Under the pieces are notes generated by a model. It searched no databases, was not told the DNA's origin, and worked only from the letters and a program-made list of their open reading frames with translations. Of a stretch of 64,000 nucleotides of DNA, positions 33,653 through 43,073 are shown in pieces; within the stretch, counting starts at the first letter, position 1; every line of letters begins with the position of its first letter. Made by a program: the position numbers and the translations under genes. Location: the NCBI GenBank assembly GCA_001247695.2, contig LGRX02034436.1:1-64000 (forward strand), in the 5' to 3' direction. The DNA is from Cymbomonas tetramitiformis (lineage: Eukaryota; Chlorophyta; Pyramimonadophyceae; Pyramimonadales; Pyramimonadaceae).

Positions 33653-35790
33653 ATGGGTGACCTAGACGGTGCCATCGATGAGGTGAAGCAGGCGGTGAGC
33701 GTCGCCATCTGGAAGGCGCTGCATGGGGAGTATCAGAAGATTCTGGATTGGACTGGTCGCTGCGGTGCGCACATGAACACCCTTGCGAACGCGGTGGGAG
33801 AGGTGCGCACGATGGAGCGGGCGATCCCCAACCGGACAACCAGGACGTGTGTACATACCAGCGCTGGACAGGCGCTGAGTGTCAAGATGCATGCAGCTCT
33901 GGCGAAGCTGCGTACAGCTGTCAGCGGGGGGTGGAAGCTGGCGCAGTTGGCTTTTGAGGACCCTGCGGAGCTTCCAGAGTTTGAGAACATGGAGTTTGAA
34001 GACCTGCAGAGAGTCCTGGGGGCACGCTTGCGGCTCTGGTCTGACATGGCGACCAGGGGCGTTCAGGAAGTAGCTGCGGCACGTGATTTTCATATGCAGG
34101 AGTGGGGTGCGGAGGCGGCGACGCTTGAGCAGTACCAGGTCTACCTTAAGGTGAAGGGGTTGTTCTCCGACTGCCTGGGTGTTGCGAAAAGCCCAGTTGT
34201 TATTGCGCCGGATGCCCGTTATACGGTGGATGCGACCTGGCCAGGAGCAGCGCAAAAGGATGAGGGGATCGCCCCGGCTCGTCTACGGCTGGTACTGGAA
34301 TATATGCAGTCGTTGATGACGACTGGACTGGAGCTGATTTTGGAGAGGCATGGGCGGAGCGCATTTGACGTGGTAACGCAGTTCTACTATTCCCCGGGCT
34401 TCATTGGGCGCACTCTTAACAGTGGGACCCAGTTACTGCACAGGGACATGCCACCCGGTTCCATGGAGGCCAGGCTGGGGTTGCAGCCGGTGCGAGGGGA
34501 GTCGGGCATCCATACCTTTTCGGCTCTGCTGTGTCTCGACAACCAGGCCGACACCGAGGTGATGCCTGAATCTGTAGCGCCGGAATATGCCGATGGTCTG
34601 CCAGCGGCGTATCAAGGATATCCCACCAGTCACCCTTTCCAGCGTGCTCGCCTAGGTGGTGGTCCGGGGTGGTTGATGATGTGGCCGGCCACCCACGTTG
34701 CCCACCGGGGTGTGTGCCCTGGCAAGAATTTTCCTTCTTTGGGGGACCCAGTACACACGGGCCGCCCACGGCGCCTCCCTCTTCAGCGGTCACTGTCCCT
34801 CTGCATCTTCGGTGCGGTGACCGTGCTCCCAGGGGGGGTGATTGACCTCAAGAACACCGTGGATACCTTGCCTCACCAGGTAGGGGAGATGTATGGCCTA
34901 CCGGTCCGCATGGTGTGCTTCGCGTGCAGGGAGGCGCTATCGAGTTCCAGGGGAGCTACTCAAAGCTTCCCCGGGTGTACGCCTGCAAGTATTGCATGCA
35001 TGCCATCGAGGACACCGATCTCACGCAATTTGGGCACGTCATGTGCGGCAGCTGCTACGCCCACCGGCAGTCAGCGCAGCCTGCTATGCAGCCGCCGCTT
35101 CGGACGCACGAGCTGCACCCTTACCAGCCTGCCGACCTCAGCAGCTTTGAGCCCATGTCCCCAGAGGAGGCCAGAGCGCGGGCTGTTCTGAACTTTGCGG
35201 ATGTGGCCATGGTGTGCAAGATGTTCGCGACAGCCTTTGGAAAAGCCGCCAACCTCAACGATAGCGAGCGCGCCGGGCTGGCAAATCTGCAGTTCGGCCT
35301 TGGAGCACCGCAGCAAGCAGAGCAGCAACCTGTAGACCTGTTGGGTACGCTTGTTCAGGCTTCAACGGTCCCCGGCTTCCATGAGCATCCCATCTTCCAA
35401 CGAATGGGAGCAACTTGCCGGACGGCCCAGGCTATTACGTTTGCGGTGTGGGTGGCCGCCCGAAGAACATCACCGGCTGACCAGCAGTCCCAACCAGAAC
35501 AAGCAGTGCTGCGGGCGGATGAGGAGCCACATCCGGTCATCAAGATGCTTGACGGCATAGCATGCGGTTCCAGTGAGGGCCGGGAATTGCAGCATCTAAC
35601 GATCCGTCATCACCTAACGATGTTGGGCGAAAGAAGAAGCGGAGGCGAAGGAGACGCAACACCAAGCCTCCTGCCTCGGTTTGCACAGATTGGACTCGGA
35701 ACTGGCAACGCCGTAAGAACCCTCGCCAGGCACCCCCGCGCCAGCTTTTTGACAAGGATGGCATGCTGGATCCCACGTTGGAATCTATGA
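33653..35790 (+). CDS. Possible 2OG-Fe(II) oxygenase-like protein with zinc cluster (frameshifted)
   Basis: The best start is ATG 33653 (CTACCATGG context). The first frame runs about 430 residues; the region 34430-34830 has LLHRDMPPG, HTFSALLCLD, MMWPATHVAHRGV and RSLSLCIFG, compatible with the HxD...H...R layout of 2-oxoglutarate oxygenases. This is a motif-level suggestion only. Near 34925 the frame must shift by one base, because the second frame completes a cysteine cluster: VCFAC in the first, then YACKYCMHAI and MCGSCYAH in the second. The protein then continues to a helical region and, near 35620, into yet another frame. It probably forms one long gene with the OTU part downstream. 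Confidence 0.5.
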
Positions 35791-35963
35791 TAGCGTGTCC
35801 CAGCACGGATTTCGCGCTGAAGGTGGCCGCTGCCATCACCCACGACTGGGATGATGCCACACCAGCGTTCGCATGTCGGTGCACCTGTGTGTTTGCGCGT
35901 GGTGTCCGAAAGCGCACCGAGCCTGCCTGGGATGGTGGCCACCTCCGCATGCGTGCAGTGGGC

Positions 35964-36476
35964 CCCTGCCTGGGAGAGATGGCTGCTACGCCTCCTGCTC
36001 AGACTGCGGAAATGGGCGGGGCCGCGGCGCGTCCCGCAGTCCCGGCGGCTTCCGAGGCGCCGGCAACAGACGTGAGCGGGGATGGTGAGGCCACACACAC
36101 ACTTGCCGCAGCGGAGGGCCCCTGCCTCAGGGGAGAAGTCCTGTCGCGATTGACCGGCCCCTGGCCGAGAGAGTCTCCCAAAAAGAGGGTTTGGCCGAAG
36201 ATTGGCCGAAATAATTTTGACCCTTAAGTATGCAAAAAGATGTCAAAACAAGAAAAAACAAATGTTTTCTCGAAAACTGGCCGAAAGGCCTCCGGAGAGG
36301 ACTTCTCCCCTGCCCTGCCTGGGAGAGATGGATGCTGCGCCTCCTCCTGAGACTGCGGAAATGCGCGGGGCCGCGGCGCGTCCCGCAGTTCCGGCGGCGT
36401 GCGAGGCGCCGGCAACAGACGTGAGCGGGGATGGTGAGGCCACACACACACTTGCCGCAGCGGAGGGCCCCTGCCT
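35964..36476 (+). repeat. Coding tandem duplication (~52 codons) flanking the MITE
   Basis: GPCLGEM, TAEM.GAAARPAVPAA and EAPATDVSGDGEATHTLAAA occur twice, once ending at 36127 and once from 36321, almost identical in DNA. The MITE inserted at the boundary between the two copies. A third partial start (GPCLGEMDAAPAPG) follows. Confidence 0.9.
36128..36312. mobile_element. 185-bp non-autonomous hAT MITE
   Basis: The ends are CAGGGGAGAAGTCCT and AGGACTTCTCCCCTG, a perfect 15-bp terminal inverted repeat. It is flanked by an exact 8-bp duplication CCCTGCCT (36120-36127 and 36313-36320), the size expected for hAT. Internally it has TTGGCCGAA-type subterminal motifs. The TIR differs from that of the autonomous hAT at 58338 (CAGGGTAGAAGTCTT) at only two positions, so that element is the likely source of transposase. 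Confidence 0.95.
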
Positions 36477-37584
36477 GGGAGAGATGGATGCTGCTCCAGC
36501 TCCTGGCCTCGCGTCGGCGGGTGTTGTTGGGCTGACTGCACCTACTTTGGGAACCGAGCACAACATGGTCACCGTTTTCGGAAATGACACCGTGGTGCAT
36601 CACGTCTATACACACATCGCGTCCCCATACCATGGTGCATCCATGCCCGTGATATTGGACTTGGCCACCACGCACCCGCTTCGGGAGTATCACGTGCTCA
36701 GCATGAAGCCCGAATATTGGACGCTAACAGCACAAGGACAATCCCAAAGAACGTTCGATTTGCGAATGCCGAAGGCGCGTCGCTTGCTCACGCAAGTACA
36801 ACCCGGAAGAGAAGAGGGGTTTGCGTCCCTCTTGGAGATTGAAGACTACCTGGCGGAGGCTGGGTTAGAGATTCGTGACGTTAAGGCCGATGGTGATTGC
36901 TGGCTTCGGGCGATATGCCCGTACATCGACGGAATGCACAGACTCACGCGCAACGGTATTGAATACCGTGTACTGAAGCTGCGTGCAGCCGCGCGGGATT
37001 TCCTGGAGCAGCACCGCGCGCAACTTTTCCCTTGGCATGATGCCGCCTCTCCAGCGACACTGCGCAGAAAGAAAGGCAGCAGTGAGAATGAATGGATGCT
37101 GGTGCTTGCGGCCATGGCCAGACGGGTGATTCAGTGTTACCGGATTATTCCTCCAGCCGACATTCGGAGCATGCTGAATGAAATTGAGCAGGGGTCAGCA
37201 GGAACAGCACTGAATGTAGCGCCTTTCAGCATGGTTCATTTCTGCCCCCCAGATGACATCCAGCTCGAGAGCAGAGTGCCGATCCGGGTTCTTCATTTCG
37301 TGCCCGTGGATACATACCCCGGCCACTGGATGCGCATCGCGCCGAAGGATGAGCTGGAAGAGGAGGCCAAAAAATCTGCAGACCTGGCGGCGAGGGCTGA
37401 CGCTAACAAGAAGAAGAAGGGGGGCAACGTCAAAGGCGGCGTCAGGGAAGCGTCGTAGGGCGCGGTTATGTGTTGATATCACCACATCAGGTGACATGCA
37501 TGCACGCCCGTCTGCGCTTGCGGAGCTTGATGAACCTGGTCTCTGTATTCTCCACGTGTAGGATGTGTGTATCCTGGTGTAGGC

Positions 37585-37660
37585 ATGGGGCATGTCATGG
37601 TAGTGGTGTCACGTAGCACGTATGGGGCGCGTCACGTATGGGGGCATGTCACGTGTGTCT
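37585..37660 (+). promoter_or_regulatory. ACGT/CACGT motif cluster before MYND gene
   Basis: Within 75 bp there are four CACGT or GTCACGT motifs plus a CACGTG, spaced 10-20 bp apart, together with repeated GGGGCATGTCA/TATGGGG. The MYND start lies 150 bp downstream. CACGTG is the G-box recognised by bHLH/bZIP factors; use as a promoter here is inferred. Confidence 0.4.
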
Positions 37661-37803
37661 CCCCGACTATGCTGTGGCGGCAAGGGGGGATGCTTATTAT
37701 GTACGGCGTGGTCGCATGAACGTGTCATCAGGTACACATTGATTATAATCGTCCGATCAAGCTGCCGGGCACACCGTACTCCGTCTGCTTCACCAGGGCT
37801 GCT

Positions 37804-38202
37804 ATGGAGCGAGCAAACCAGGCAGCTTTTGGCAAGAAGAAAGTGTCTGCACGCCGTAGCTTGTGTTGCTATTGCTATAAGAAGCCTGGAACTGGCAGGT
37901 GTAACGGGTGTCAACTCGCAGTGTATTGCTCAGCAGAATGCCAGCGATCGCACTGGAAGAACCCGCCACCAGGCGCCCCCTCCTTAGGAGAGCACAATGG
38001 CAGCTGTATTCCAAAAGGGCAAGAACTTAATGGAATAAGGGCGACGGAGGCAGCTCCTGCCAGCACCCGAAGGACGCATGGTCCTTGGACGAACCCGAGG
38101 AGGAGCACGGTCTCACCGGTGGCGACAGTGCATCGTGCCCGTGCATTAGCAAGCTTCGTGAGGCAAAACGGCTTGAAGCCTGTCGCCCGTAGCAGTTCAT
38201 AA
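37804..38202 (+). CDS. MYND zinc-finger protein
   Basis: The start is ATG 37804 and the protein has 132 residues. It carries a single MYND finger with all ligands: CYC, CNGC, VYCSAEC, QRSHW and HNGSC (C-x2-C...C-x2-C...C-x3-C...H-x3-C). MYND domains bind proline-rich partners and occur in SMYD methyltransferases and regulators; no SET domain is present, so this is an adaptor-like small protein. The last 20 residues are encoded inside the shared intergenic block at 38141, so its natural end may lie earlier or it may be an exon. Confidence 0.65.
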   Translation: MERANQAAFGKKKVSARRSLCCYCYKKPGTGRCNGCQLAVYCSAECQRSHWKNPPPGAPSLGEHNGSCIPKGQELNGIRATEAAPASTRRTHGPWTNPRRSTVSPVATVHRARALASFVRQNGLKPVARSSS

Positions 38203-38290
38203 GCCGTGACATGTTAGCCCGAGCCGCGCATGAAACCTGCAAGGATACGCCGATATAGAGTAACACTTAGCACGTATCTATTTGGTTTTA
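38141..38290 (+). repeat. Shared intergenic block B
   Basis: Nearly the same 140-150 bp as at 33151-33300, in the same orientation, including GCATTAGCAAGCTTCG, GAGGCAAAACGGCTTG, GTGACA.GTTAGCCCGAGC and AGAGTAACAC. It lies over the end of the MYND frame and before the next gene. Confidence 0.85.
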
Positions 38291-38322
38291 ATACTAATTC
38301 GTGGGTCTTCCATGCGCACAAC

Positions 38323-38848
38323 ATGCCATCCCCCGTGATTGCTGTTCAACCGTGCTTTGTTTTCCGGTTGGCCTGTGCTAGGTCTTGCGGGTGTGCCAGC
38401 GGAGTTTACCCATTCCTTATCGGCTGGTGCGTGTGGCAGTTGGAATGGATAAACTCGGAAACCGGGGAATCCTTGCCTGTCAAACTCGACTGGTCAGTCA
38501 CCCTGGAGGACAGCAGATTCGTCCCGCCGCCCTGGTGTATTCAAGGCAAGATTGTGAAATTTGACCCACAGCATGTATGGACCCCGGCACCGACGGATGA
38601 GGTTCCCGAAGGCTCCTATGACAGGGAATACGAAAACAGACCACCGACCGGTTACGTCGTGGTAAGTAAGGTTGTACGACAAACAGGCGGTTGCGGAATG
38701 GGGCCGGCACTGTGCCTTACGGTGGGATGAGTATGCGGCGATTGTGGAGTCAGAGAGCCAGCGGGGTGATATCCCGGCCATCACTGATCCGTCGGATGCG
38801 GAGGAAGATGACTACGTTAGCGAGACTAGTAGTGAGGATGAAGACTAA
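38323..38848 (+). CDS. Unknown acidic-tailed protein, probable intron
   Basis: From ATG 38323 the frame reads to a strong donor at about 38661 (GTCGTG/GTAAGT). Coding clearly continues from about 38686 or slightly later in another frame and ends with an acidic tail (EEDDYVSETSSEDED) at TAA 38846. The nearest acceptor would leave an intron of only 25 nt; an acceptor near 38752 would give about 85-90 nt. A WQLEWINSETGESLPVKL segment has no family I recognise. The acidic tail suggests a nuclear or chromatin-associated protein. Confidence 0.5.
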
Positions 38849-39066
38849 AGTAAAAAAGAAAACACCAAGCCCTTCGGGCGTATGAGTGAATTAATATCCC
38901 CCACCCTACGCTGGCCCGGAGGATGGAGACTATTACATTAAGTTCTGATTAATACATTAAGCTGTGTTACGCACGCACCTTCATGATGTCGGTCCCGAGC
39001 TGCGCATGCTTCCACAGCCATCGAGTGTATGCCTCTGTGACAGTGTCCGTTCGCGTGTTTTTGTAG

Positions 39067-39507
39067 GGCTGCTCTCGCTGCTCTCTACGCACATGGCTGC
39101 TTGTAAAAGTCCCCGGCGATGGCAAGTGTTTCATATGGTCGCTGGCAGCGGCAACTACCGGCCAGTTTAGTGAGCAGGCCTTGAAGGGAACAGTGGCCGA
39201 GATGGCCAAGTCTGTGGGTTGGGGCTCTACCCAGACGGGCATTACTCCTCAACAAAAGAAATATTTGTGTGACCAACACCGGTGTCACTGGGGCTACCTC
39301 GTGAACAACACCCTGACAGTCTATGCGGAACGAGTACACAGCACGGTTCTGGTGTTGAGACTTTCGCGCGGCGGGACTCATGTTGACCTATATAGGCGAA
39401 GGGATAGTTCGTCCTGCTTGCATAGGCTTGTCGACTTGCATGGTTACGGCATTGCAGTGGAGTGGGTTCTGCCCACGCCCACGGGCACATTTGTTGACCT
39501 GACGTGA
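39067..39507 (+). CDS. OTU-like fragment 2
   Basis: The frame opens after a likely acceptor (TTTTTGTAG/GG) and ends at TGA 39507. VKVPGDGKCFIWSLAAA has the DG-x-C pattern of the OTU active site at a helix start. A convincing catalytic His is not visible (candidate near LHGYGIAVEWV). At about 146 residues it is short for an OTU domain, so it may be an incomplete or extra exon of a longer gene. It is the second OTU-type active-site motif in this island. Confidence 0.4.
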   Translation, partial: GCSRCSLRTWLLVKVPGDGKCFIWSLAAATTGQFSEQALKGTVAEMAKSVGWGSTQTGITPQQKKYLCDQHRCHWGYLVNNTLTVYAERVHSTVLVLRLSRGGTHVDLYRRRDSSSCLHRLVDLHGYGIAVEWVLPTPTGTFVDLT

Positions 39508-39814
39508 GCGCATACCATGTGATACACTACGCCTGCGTGTTTGCAGGATATGAGTCCTCTCTTCTGGCACGTGATTTTAAACGGCACCATCAAAGACTTC
39601 GTGTATAGGATTAACAGCAAGCTTCGTTAGCGCGGATATCATAGAAGCATAGTAGTTACCGTCTACCATTGTGGCGTGCCGGATATAATCGTGAATACGT
39701 ATGCTGCAGCACCAGTTAATATGTAGTATCGTAAAATTAAAGTTATTATCCAGTGTGATATGCCTGACCTCTATGTCGGTTGCACCTCCTGCAGCGCTCT
39801 TTTGTGCACGTGGA

Positions 39815-39850
39815 TGCGTTGGGAGGACAGCTCCTCAGCCACGCGCCCCT
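39815..39850 (+). promoter_or_regulatory. Hairpin module upstream of RING-like gene
   Basis: GCGTTGGGAGGACAGCTCCTC, followed by CAGCCACGCGCC, matches the array module (GAGGATAGCTCCTC, ACCACGCGCC) with two substitutions that keep the stem. It lies about 60 bp before the next coding stretch. Between 39508 and 39815 I see no gene. Confidence 0.7.
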
Positions 39851-39909
39851 TGCACCGACGGTGCTTTGTCGCGAATGTAGTTGTTGGTGTGTTTTTCATT
39901 CAAACTTGA

Positions 39910-40462
39910 TGCTCGGACCACCTGCGCCTGCTTTCCCCGCCTGATGAGGAAGGCTTCTTGCACCGTGCTCTGCAGTTGGGACCCGAGGAAGAAGTACTTG
40001 CAGTGCAAGCCATTGCAGAAAGAGGCCAGCCGCGGGAATTGCACGTACAGGTGCTGTGGCACACGCACACCACAACGTGGGAGCCCGTGATCGGGAGGCA
40101 CCTCAACACCTCCATCCTCGCCCTCCCCATGTTCCGGGAGTATGTTATGCGCGCAAACCGCCCTGACCCAGTGCCAAGCGATCTGCCCCTCTGCGGGCAC
40201 GCCAATTGGTTCTGCTCGGTGTGCGCTTCGTCGTACAACCCTGAGGATGCTGACAACGACCAGATTGAGCGGGGGGTGGTTGACCCCCCCCAGACGAAGG
40301 CTCCGGCTTAACGGCTGCCGGGCTGGCCTCTGCTGGGAGTGCTACCAGCGGATCATGCAACACCAGAGGCGCACCGCCCGCCGATGTCCTCAGTGCAATC
40401 GGTTCTTTGAGCACCCGGGTGGCAACTGGGATGAAGAGCCCATCCCTGAGGACCTGCTGTAA
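39910..40462 (+). CDS. RING-like zinc-finger protein (frameshifted)
   Basis: An N-terminal region (SDHLRLLSPPDEEGF onwards, start codon not found) leads to NWFCSVCASSYNPEDADND, then the frame breaks in a C8 run near 40285-40292. The other frame continues with NGCRAGLCWECYQRIM and RRCPQCNRFF. Together they give C-x2-C, C-x4-C-x2-C and C-x2-C ligands, resembling an atypical RING finger. The frame break is either a one-base indel in the gene or a sequencing error in the homopolymer. Confidence 0.5.
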
Positions 40463-40856
40463 GGGGTGCATGAGCGCCTGACATTGAAGCTCGCACGTGC
40501 CAGTACGGAGAAAGCACGCCGCGACATACAGAGGTCGATTGATGACATGCCGCTGCTTAACGCACAGCAATTGCGCCTGCAAAAGAAATTGCAACAGTAG
40601 AATTATAGCGACTAGATTACAGGTGCTAGATGCCCGGTGGAACATATGCGGGTGGAGTAATGAACGGACGCACGTAACAAAGGCATATTAAACACACTCC
40701 GAGCATCCGCATCGAGCATATTGTTCATGTAGCGCGACTCAGGTCATATTGTGCATCAACATCGGGCAAGTTGTTTGTGCCGCGCGAGTCGTCGAACGGT
40801 AATCTCGTCATTCTTACCACTGCCTACTTTGCATCCCGTGGAGCCCCTGGTCACAT

Positions 40857-41180
40857 GTGGCTCTCGGGGTGCAGACGAAGACAACCGATCCCAAGAAGTC
40901 TCGCAGCTCCCTGGGCCAGAAGCGGATTCATTACGATATCGAATCCAGCATTCGCGCGGTGCCACCGGCATTTTGCCTGAAGGACAGGCTCATCGAGTGC
41001 AAGAAGAGGTCTATCAACAAGAGCACGGCAGCGCGTGAGCGGTTTGAGCTTTTGGTGTCTCACGTCCAGAAGAAACGCAACCTCACGTATGAAGAAAGTC
41101 AGGCGAAGGTGATGGACCGATCTGAAGATGGCGGACAACAACATGGCAATTTTTCAAGCTCAGGACCTGCAGGCATGTAA
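40857..41180 (+). CDS. Unknown basic protein fragment
   Basis: A Lys/Arg/Ser-rich frame (TDPKKSRSSLGQKR, KKRSINKSTAARERFELL) with no ATG at its natural left edge; an acceptor-like GGGTGCAG/AC at about 40874 suggests an exon. No family recognised. It overlaps the next ORF, whose true start may be downstream. Confidence 0.35.
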   Translation: MALGVQTKTTDPKKSRSSLGQKRIHYDIESSIRAVPPAFCLKDRLIECKKRSINKSTAARERFELLVSHVQKKRNLTYEESQAKVMDRSEDGGQQHGNFSSSGPAGM

Positions 41181-41844
41181 AGAGTTCAACGCGACTGTCA
41201 TATTAAGCAAGAAATGTCACCTGGTGATTCCACTGACCGCGGAAGACGCGGAACGTCAGAAGCAGACCAGGGTTCAACCCAACACTACGAGCGACAGCCC
41301 GCTTCCGGAACGTGAGCCGGCGTTCAACGACACGGGCGCGCAGGGGCAGGCAGTGCAACCAACGCCTGTGGTGGCAACCGCCACGAGCGACCGTTCGCTT
41401 CCGGTATGGGAGCCGGCGGCCACCGATACGGGCGCGCAGGGGCAGGCAGACTTACACCCAACGCCTGTGGTGGCATCCGCCACGAGCGACCGTTCGCTTC
41501 CGGTATGGGAGCCGGCGGCCACCGATACGGGCGCGCAGGGGCAGGCAGTACACCCAACGCCTGAGGCTGCAGCCGCAACGAATGACGTGCCAACAGCCGC
41601 TGTGGAAATGACGCCCCGCACCCGAGCTAGGCGGCACCGCATGTTGAAAATGAGGAAGCCTGGCACCGCCAGCCGTGTGCAGCAGCCGGTTTGCGCCGTG
41701 GATGCATGTTGCACTCCAGTACGGCCAACCGCGCCGGCGGTGGCAACGCGCAAAAGCCCGAGGCATCCTGCGCCTGCTGCAGGTAGCGAGCAAGGTACGG
41801 GCTATCCAAAACTCATTGCACGGTCTACGCGTAGGTGCTTGTAG
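41128..41844 (+). CDS. Unknown repeat-containing protein
   Basis: ATG 41128 opens a 238-residue frame with a short globular N-terminus (MADNNMAIFQAQDLQACKEF) and three imperfect repeats of about 30 residues (VVATATSDRSLPVWEPA, TDTGAQGQA). The repeats are conserved at DNA level, indicating recent duplication. A basic stretch (RTRARRHRMLKMRK) follows. Function unknown; low complexity suggests a disordered, possibly nuclear protein. Confidence 0.45.
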   Translation: MADNNMAIFQAQDLQACKEFNATVILSKKCHLVIPLTAEDAERQKQTRVQPNTTSDSPLPEREPAFNDTGAQGQAVQPTPVVATATSDRSLPVWEPAATDTGAQGQADLHPTPVVASATSDRSLPVWEPAATDTGAQGQAVHPTPEAAAATNDVPTAAVEMTPRTRARRHRMLKMRKPGTASRVQQPVCAVDACCTPVRPTAPAVATRKSPRHPAPAAGSEQGTGYPKLIARSTRRCL

Positions 41845-42223
41845 TTCTTGTATTTCTGCGCACACCCAGCTGGCAACCGATCTAGGGTTCGTTGTCTATA
41901 CCTATGATGCAACCCCTGTACCGACGGGAGGAGTGCTGGGACGGCGAGCAGCCGACAGGCTGAAGCAGGCGCACGCGCTCAGGCAGGAGTGGACCTTCTC
42001 GGCCCCGGTTCCAAGGGAGACCGTTGAGCTGGCCCACATTCCGGCGGCTGACTCGGCGGATGCAACTACTGGGACACCCACAGCAGCAGTGGCGGGAACA
42101 AAAGCCCCCGTCACCAGCCCTACAACCAGAGCCCACGCAGCATACGCACGACGAAGGGATGCACTCTTGAAAGGTGCGGTCACACCACAGATGGGCCCTC
42201 TGCCGGTCTGCAAGGATGCCTGA
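41675..42223 (+). CDS. Unknown frame overlapping previous protein
   Basis: This frame overlaps the end of the previous one by 170 bp and continues to 42223. The segment from TDLGFVVYTYDATPVPTGG to DALLKGAVTPQMG has a coding look, so the previous gene and this one may be exons or frame-shifted parts of one protein. No domain recognised. Confidence 0.3.
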   Translation: MCSSRFAPWMHVALQYGQPRRRWQRAKARGILRLLQVASKVRAIQNSLHGLRVGACSSCISAHTQLATDLGFVVYTYDATPVPTGGVLGRRAADRLKQAHALRQEWTFSAPVPRETVELAHIPAADSADATTGTPTAAVAGTKAPVTSPTTRAHAAYARRRDALLKGAVTPQMGPLPVCKDA

Positions 42224-42290
42224 TGATCCGGACTTTCCTTGCATGTGGTTCCCGGAAGTGCGCCACTGATATACAAAATGGGATTGGGCA

Positions 42291-43073
42291 TTGGGCCGAG
42301 CAGCAAATAAGAGGAAATTGTGCGAGCTGTTCGCCAAAGGCCAGCCTTGTTTCCTGGAGGACTTGGAACGCACCGTGCAACGCCTACTTCCGCAAGTGCG
42401 GCAGTTGCCAGAGAATGTGCTCATCCAGCACATTACACGAGTACACAAGGAGACGCGGAAACGGGTCATCATGAACCATGAATTATTTGAAACTGTGCTC
42501 CTGTCTGGGTTTGAGAATGTTTTCGTTGTGCACAAATTTACTGACGAGGTGAACGCCGTGAAGCGCCTTAAGAATCGATGGACGAAGGACATAAAAAACC
42601 GAGCTGATCGGAGTGAAGCCGTGAAAGCAGCGTTCAAAGCCACATACCCCGCAGCAGGGGCAGCGGTTCAGGAACCCCGGGAGCCGAGGGCCAGGCGCAC
42701 CACACGCACGAAGAAGAGCATGGCCGAACCTTTGCCGCACATGATCCACGTCCTGCAGGCCGGGCGTAAGGCGCTCGCAGCCCGCACTCACCTCACGCCT
42801 GCCATGCGCAAGAAGCAGCGGATGACGGAGCTGACCGCCGCCGGGGTGGAAGAGCTCGAAGAGTGGTCGCATGACGCATTTGGTGAGGAGTACGCTGCCG
42901 TACAAGAGGACGAGGGAGGCACGGAGCGGGAGCTCGTGGTGATGATCGGTAAGGAATGCGTTGAGCACGACACCCCCCTTGAGTGGCGCGCCCTGGGACA
43001 CCCGGAGGTTATTAGAAGAAGAGGCTGCAGGGGATCCAGAAGGGGGGAACGAGTCTCTACCGCCCACCTCTAG
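42291..43073 (+). CDS. Unknown basic helical protein, 3' end lost in gypsy
   Basis: The frame encodes a helix-rich protein with KRKLCELFAKGQPCFLEDL, VIMNHELFETVLLSGFENVF, basic REPRARRTTRTKK and an acidic C-terminal part. No family recognised. Near 43005 the DNA changes to gypsy polyprotein sequence in another frame, so the last residues are artefacts and the gene is truncated by the retrotransposon, or the reverse. Confidence 0.4.
   Translation: MGRAANKRKLCELFAKGQPCFLEDLERTVQRLLPQVRQLPENVLIQHITRVHKETRKRVIMNHELFETVLLSGFENVFVVHKFTDEVNAVKRLKNRWTKDIKNRADRSEAVKAAFKATYPAAGAAVQEPREPRARRTTRTKKSMAEPLPHMIHVLQAGRKALAARTHLTPAMRKKQRMTELTAAGVEELEEWSHDAFGEEYAAVQEDEGGTERELVVMIGKECVEHDTPLEWRALGHPEVIRRRGCRGSRRGERVSTAHL

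Larger units (their letters stand above)
35622..37458 (+). pseudogene. OTU-type cysteine protease, split by a hAT MITE
   Basis: The frame starts in a very basic stretch (KKKRRRRRR), suggesting nuclear targeting, and has a duplicated Pro/Ala-rich module. It is interrupted at 36128 by a 185-bp MITE and continues in the next frame to TAG 37458; leaving out the MITE and one 8-bp duplicate restores one frame. The C-terminal domain is OTU-like: VKADGDCWLRAI carries the catalytic Asp and Cys, and PGHWMRIAP the catalytic His, about 150 residues apart. OTU enzymes remove ubiquitin. The tail is Lys-rich. Upstream it probably fuses with the 33653-35790 reading frame. Confidence 0.7.

Noticed and set aside
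31100..43073. Integrated giant virus
   Set aside because: Gene types are compatible, but no capsid, packaging ATPase, DNA polymerase B or late transcription factor gene is visible, so the claim cannot be supported from this window.
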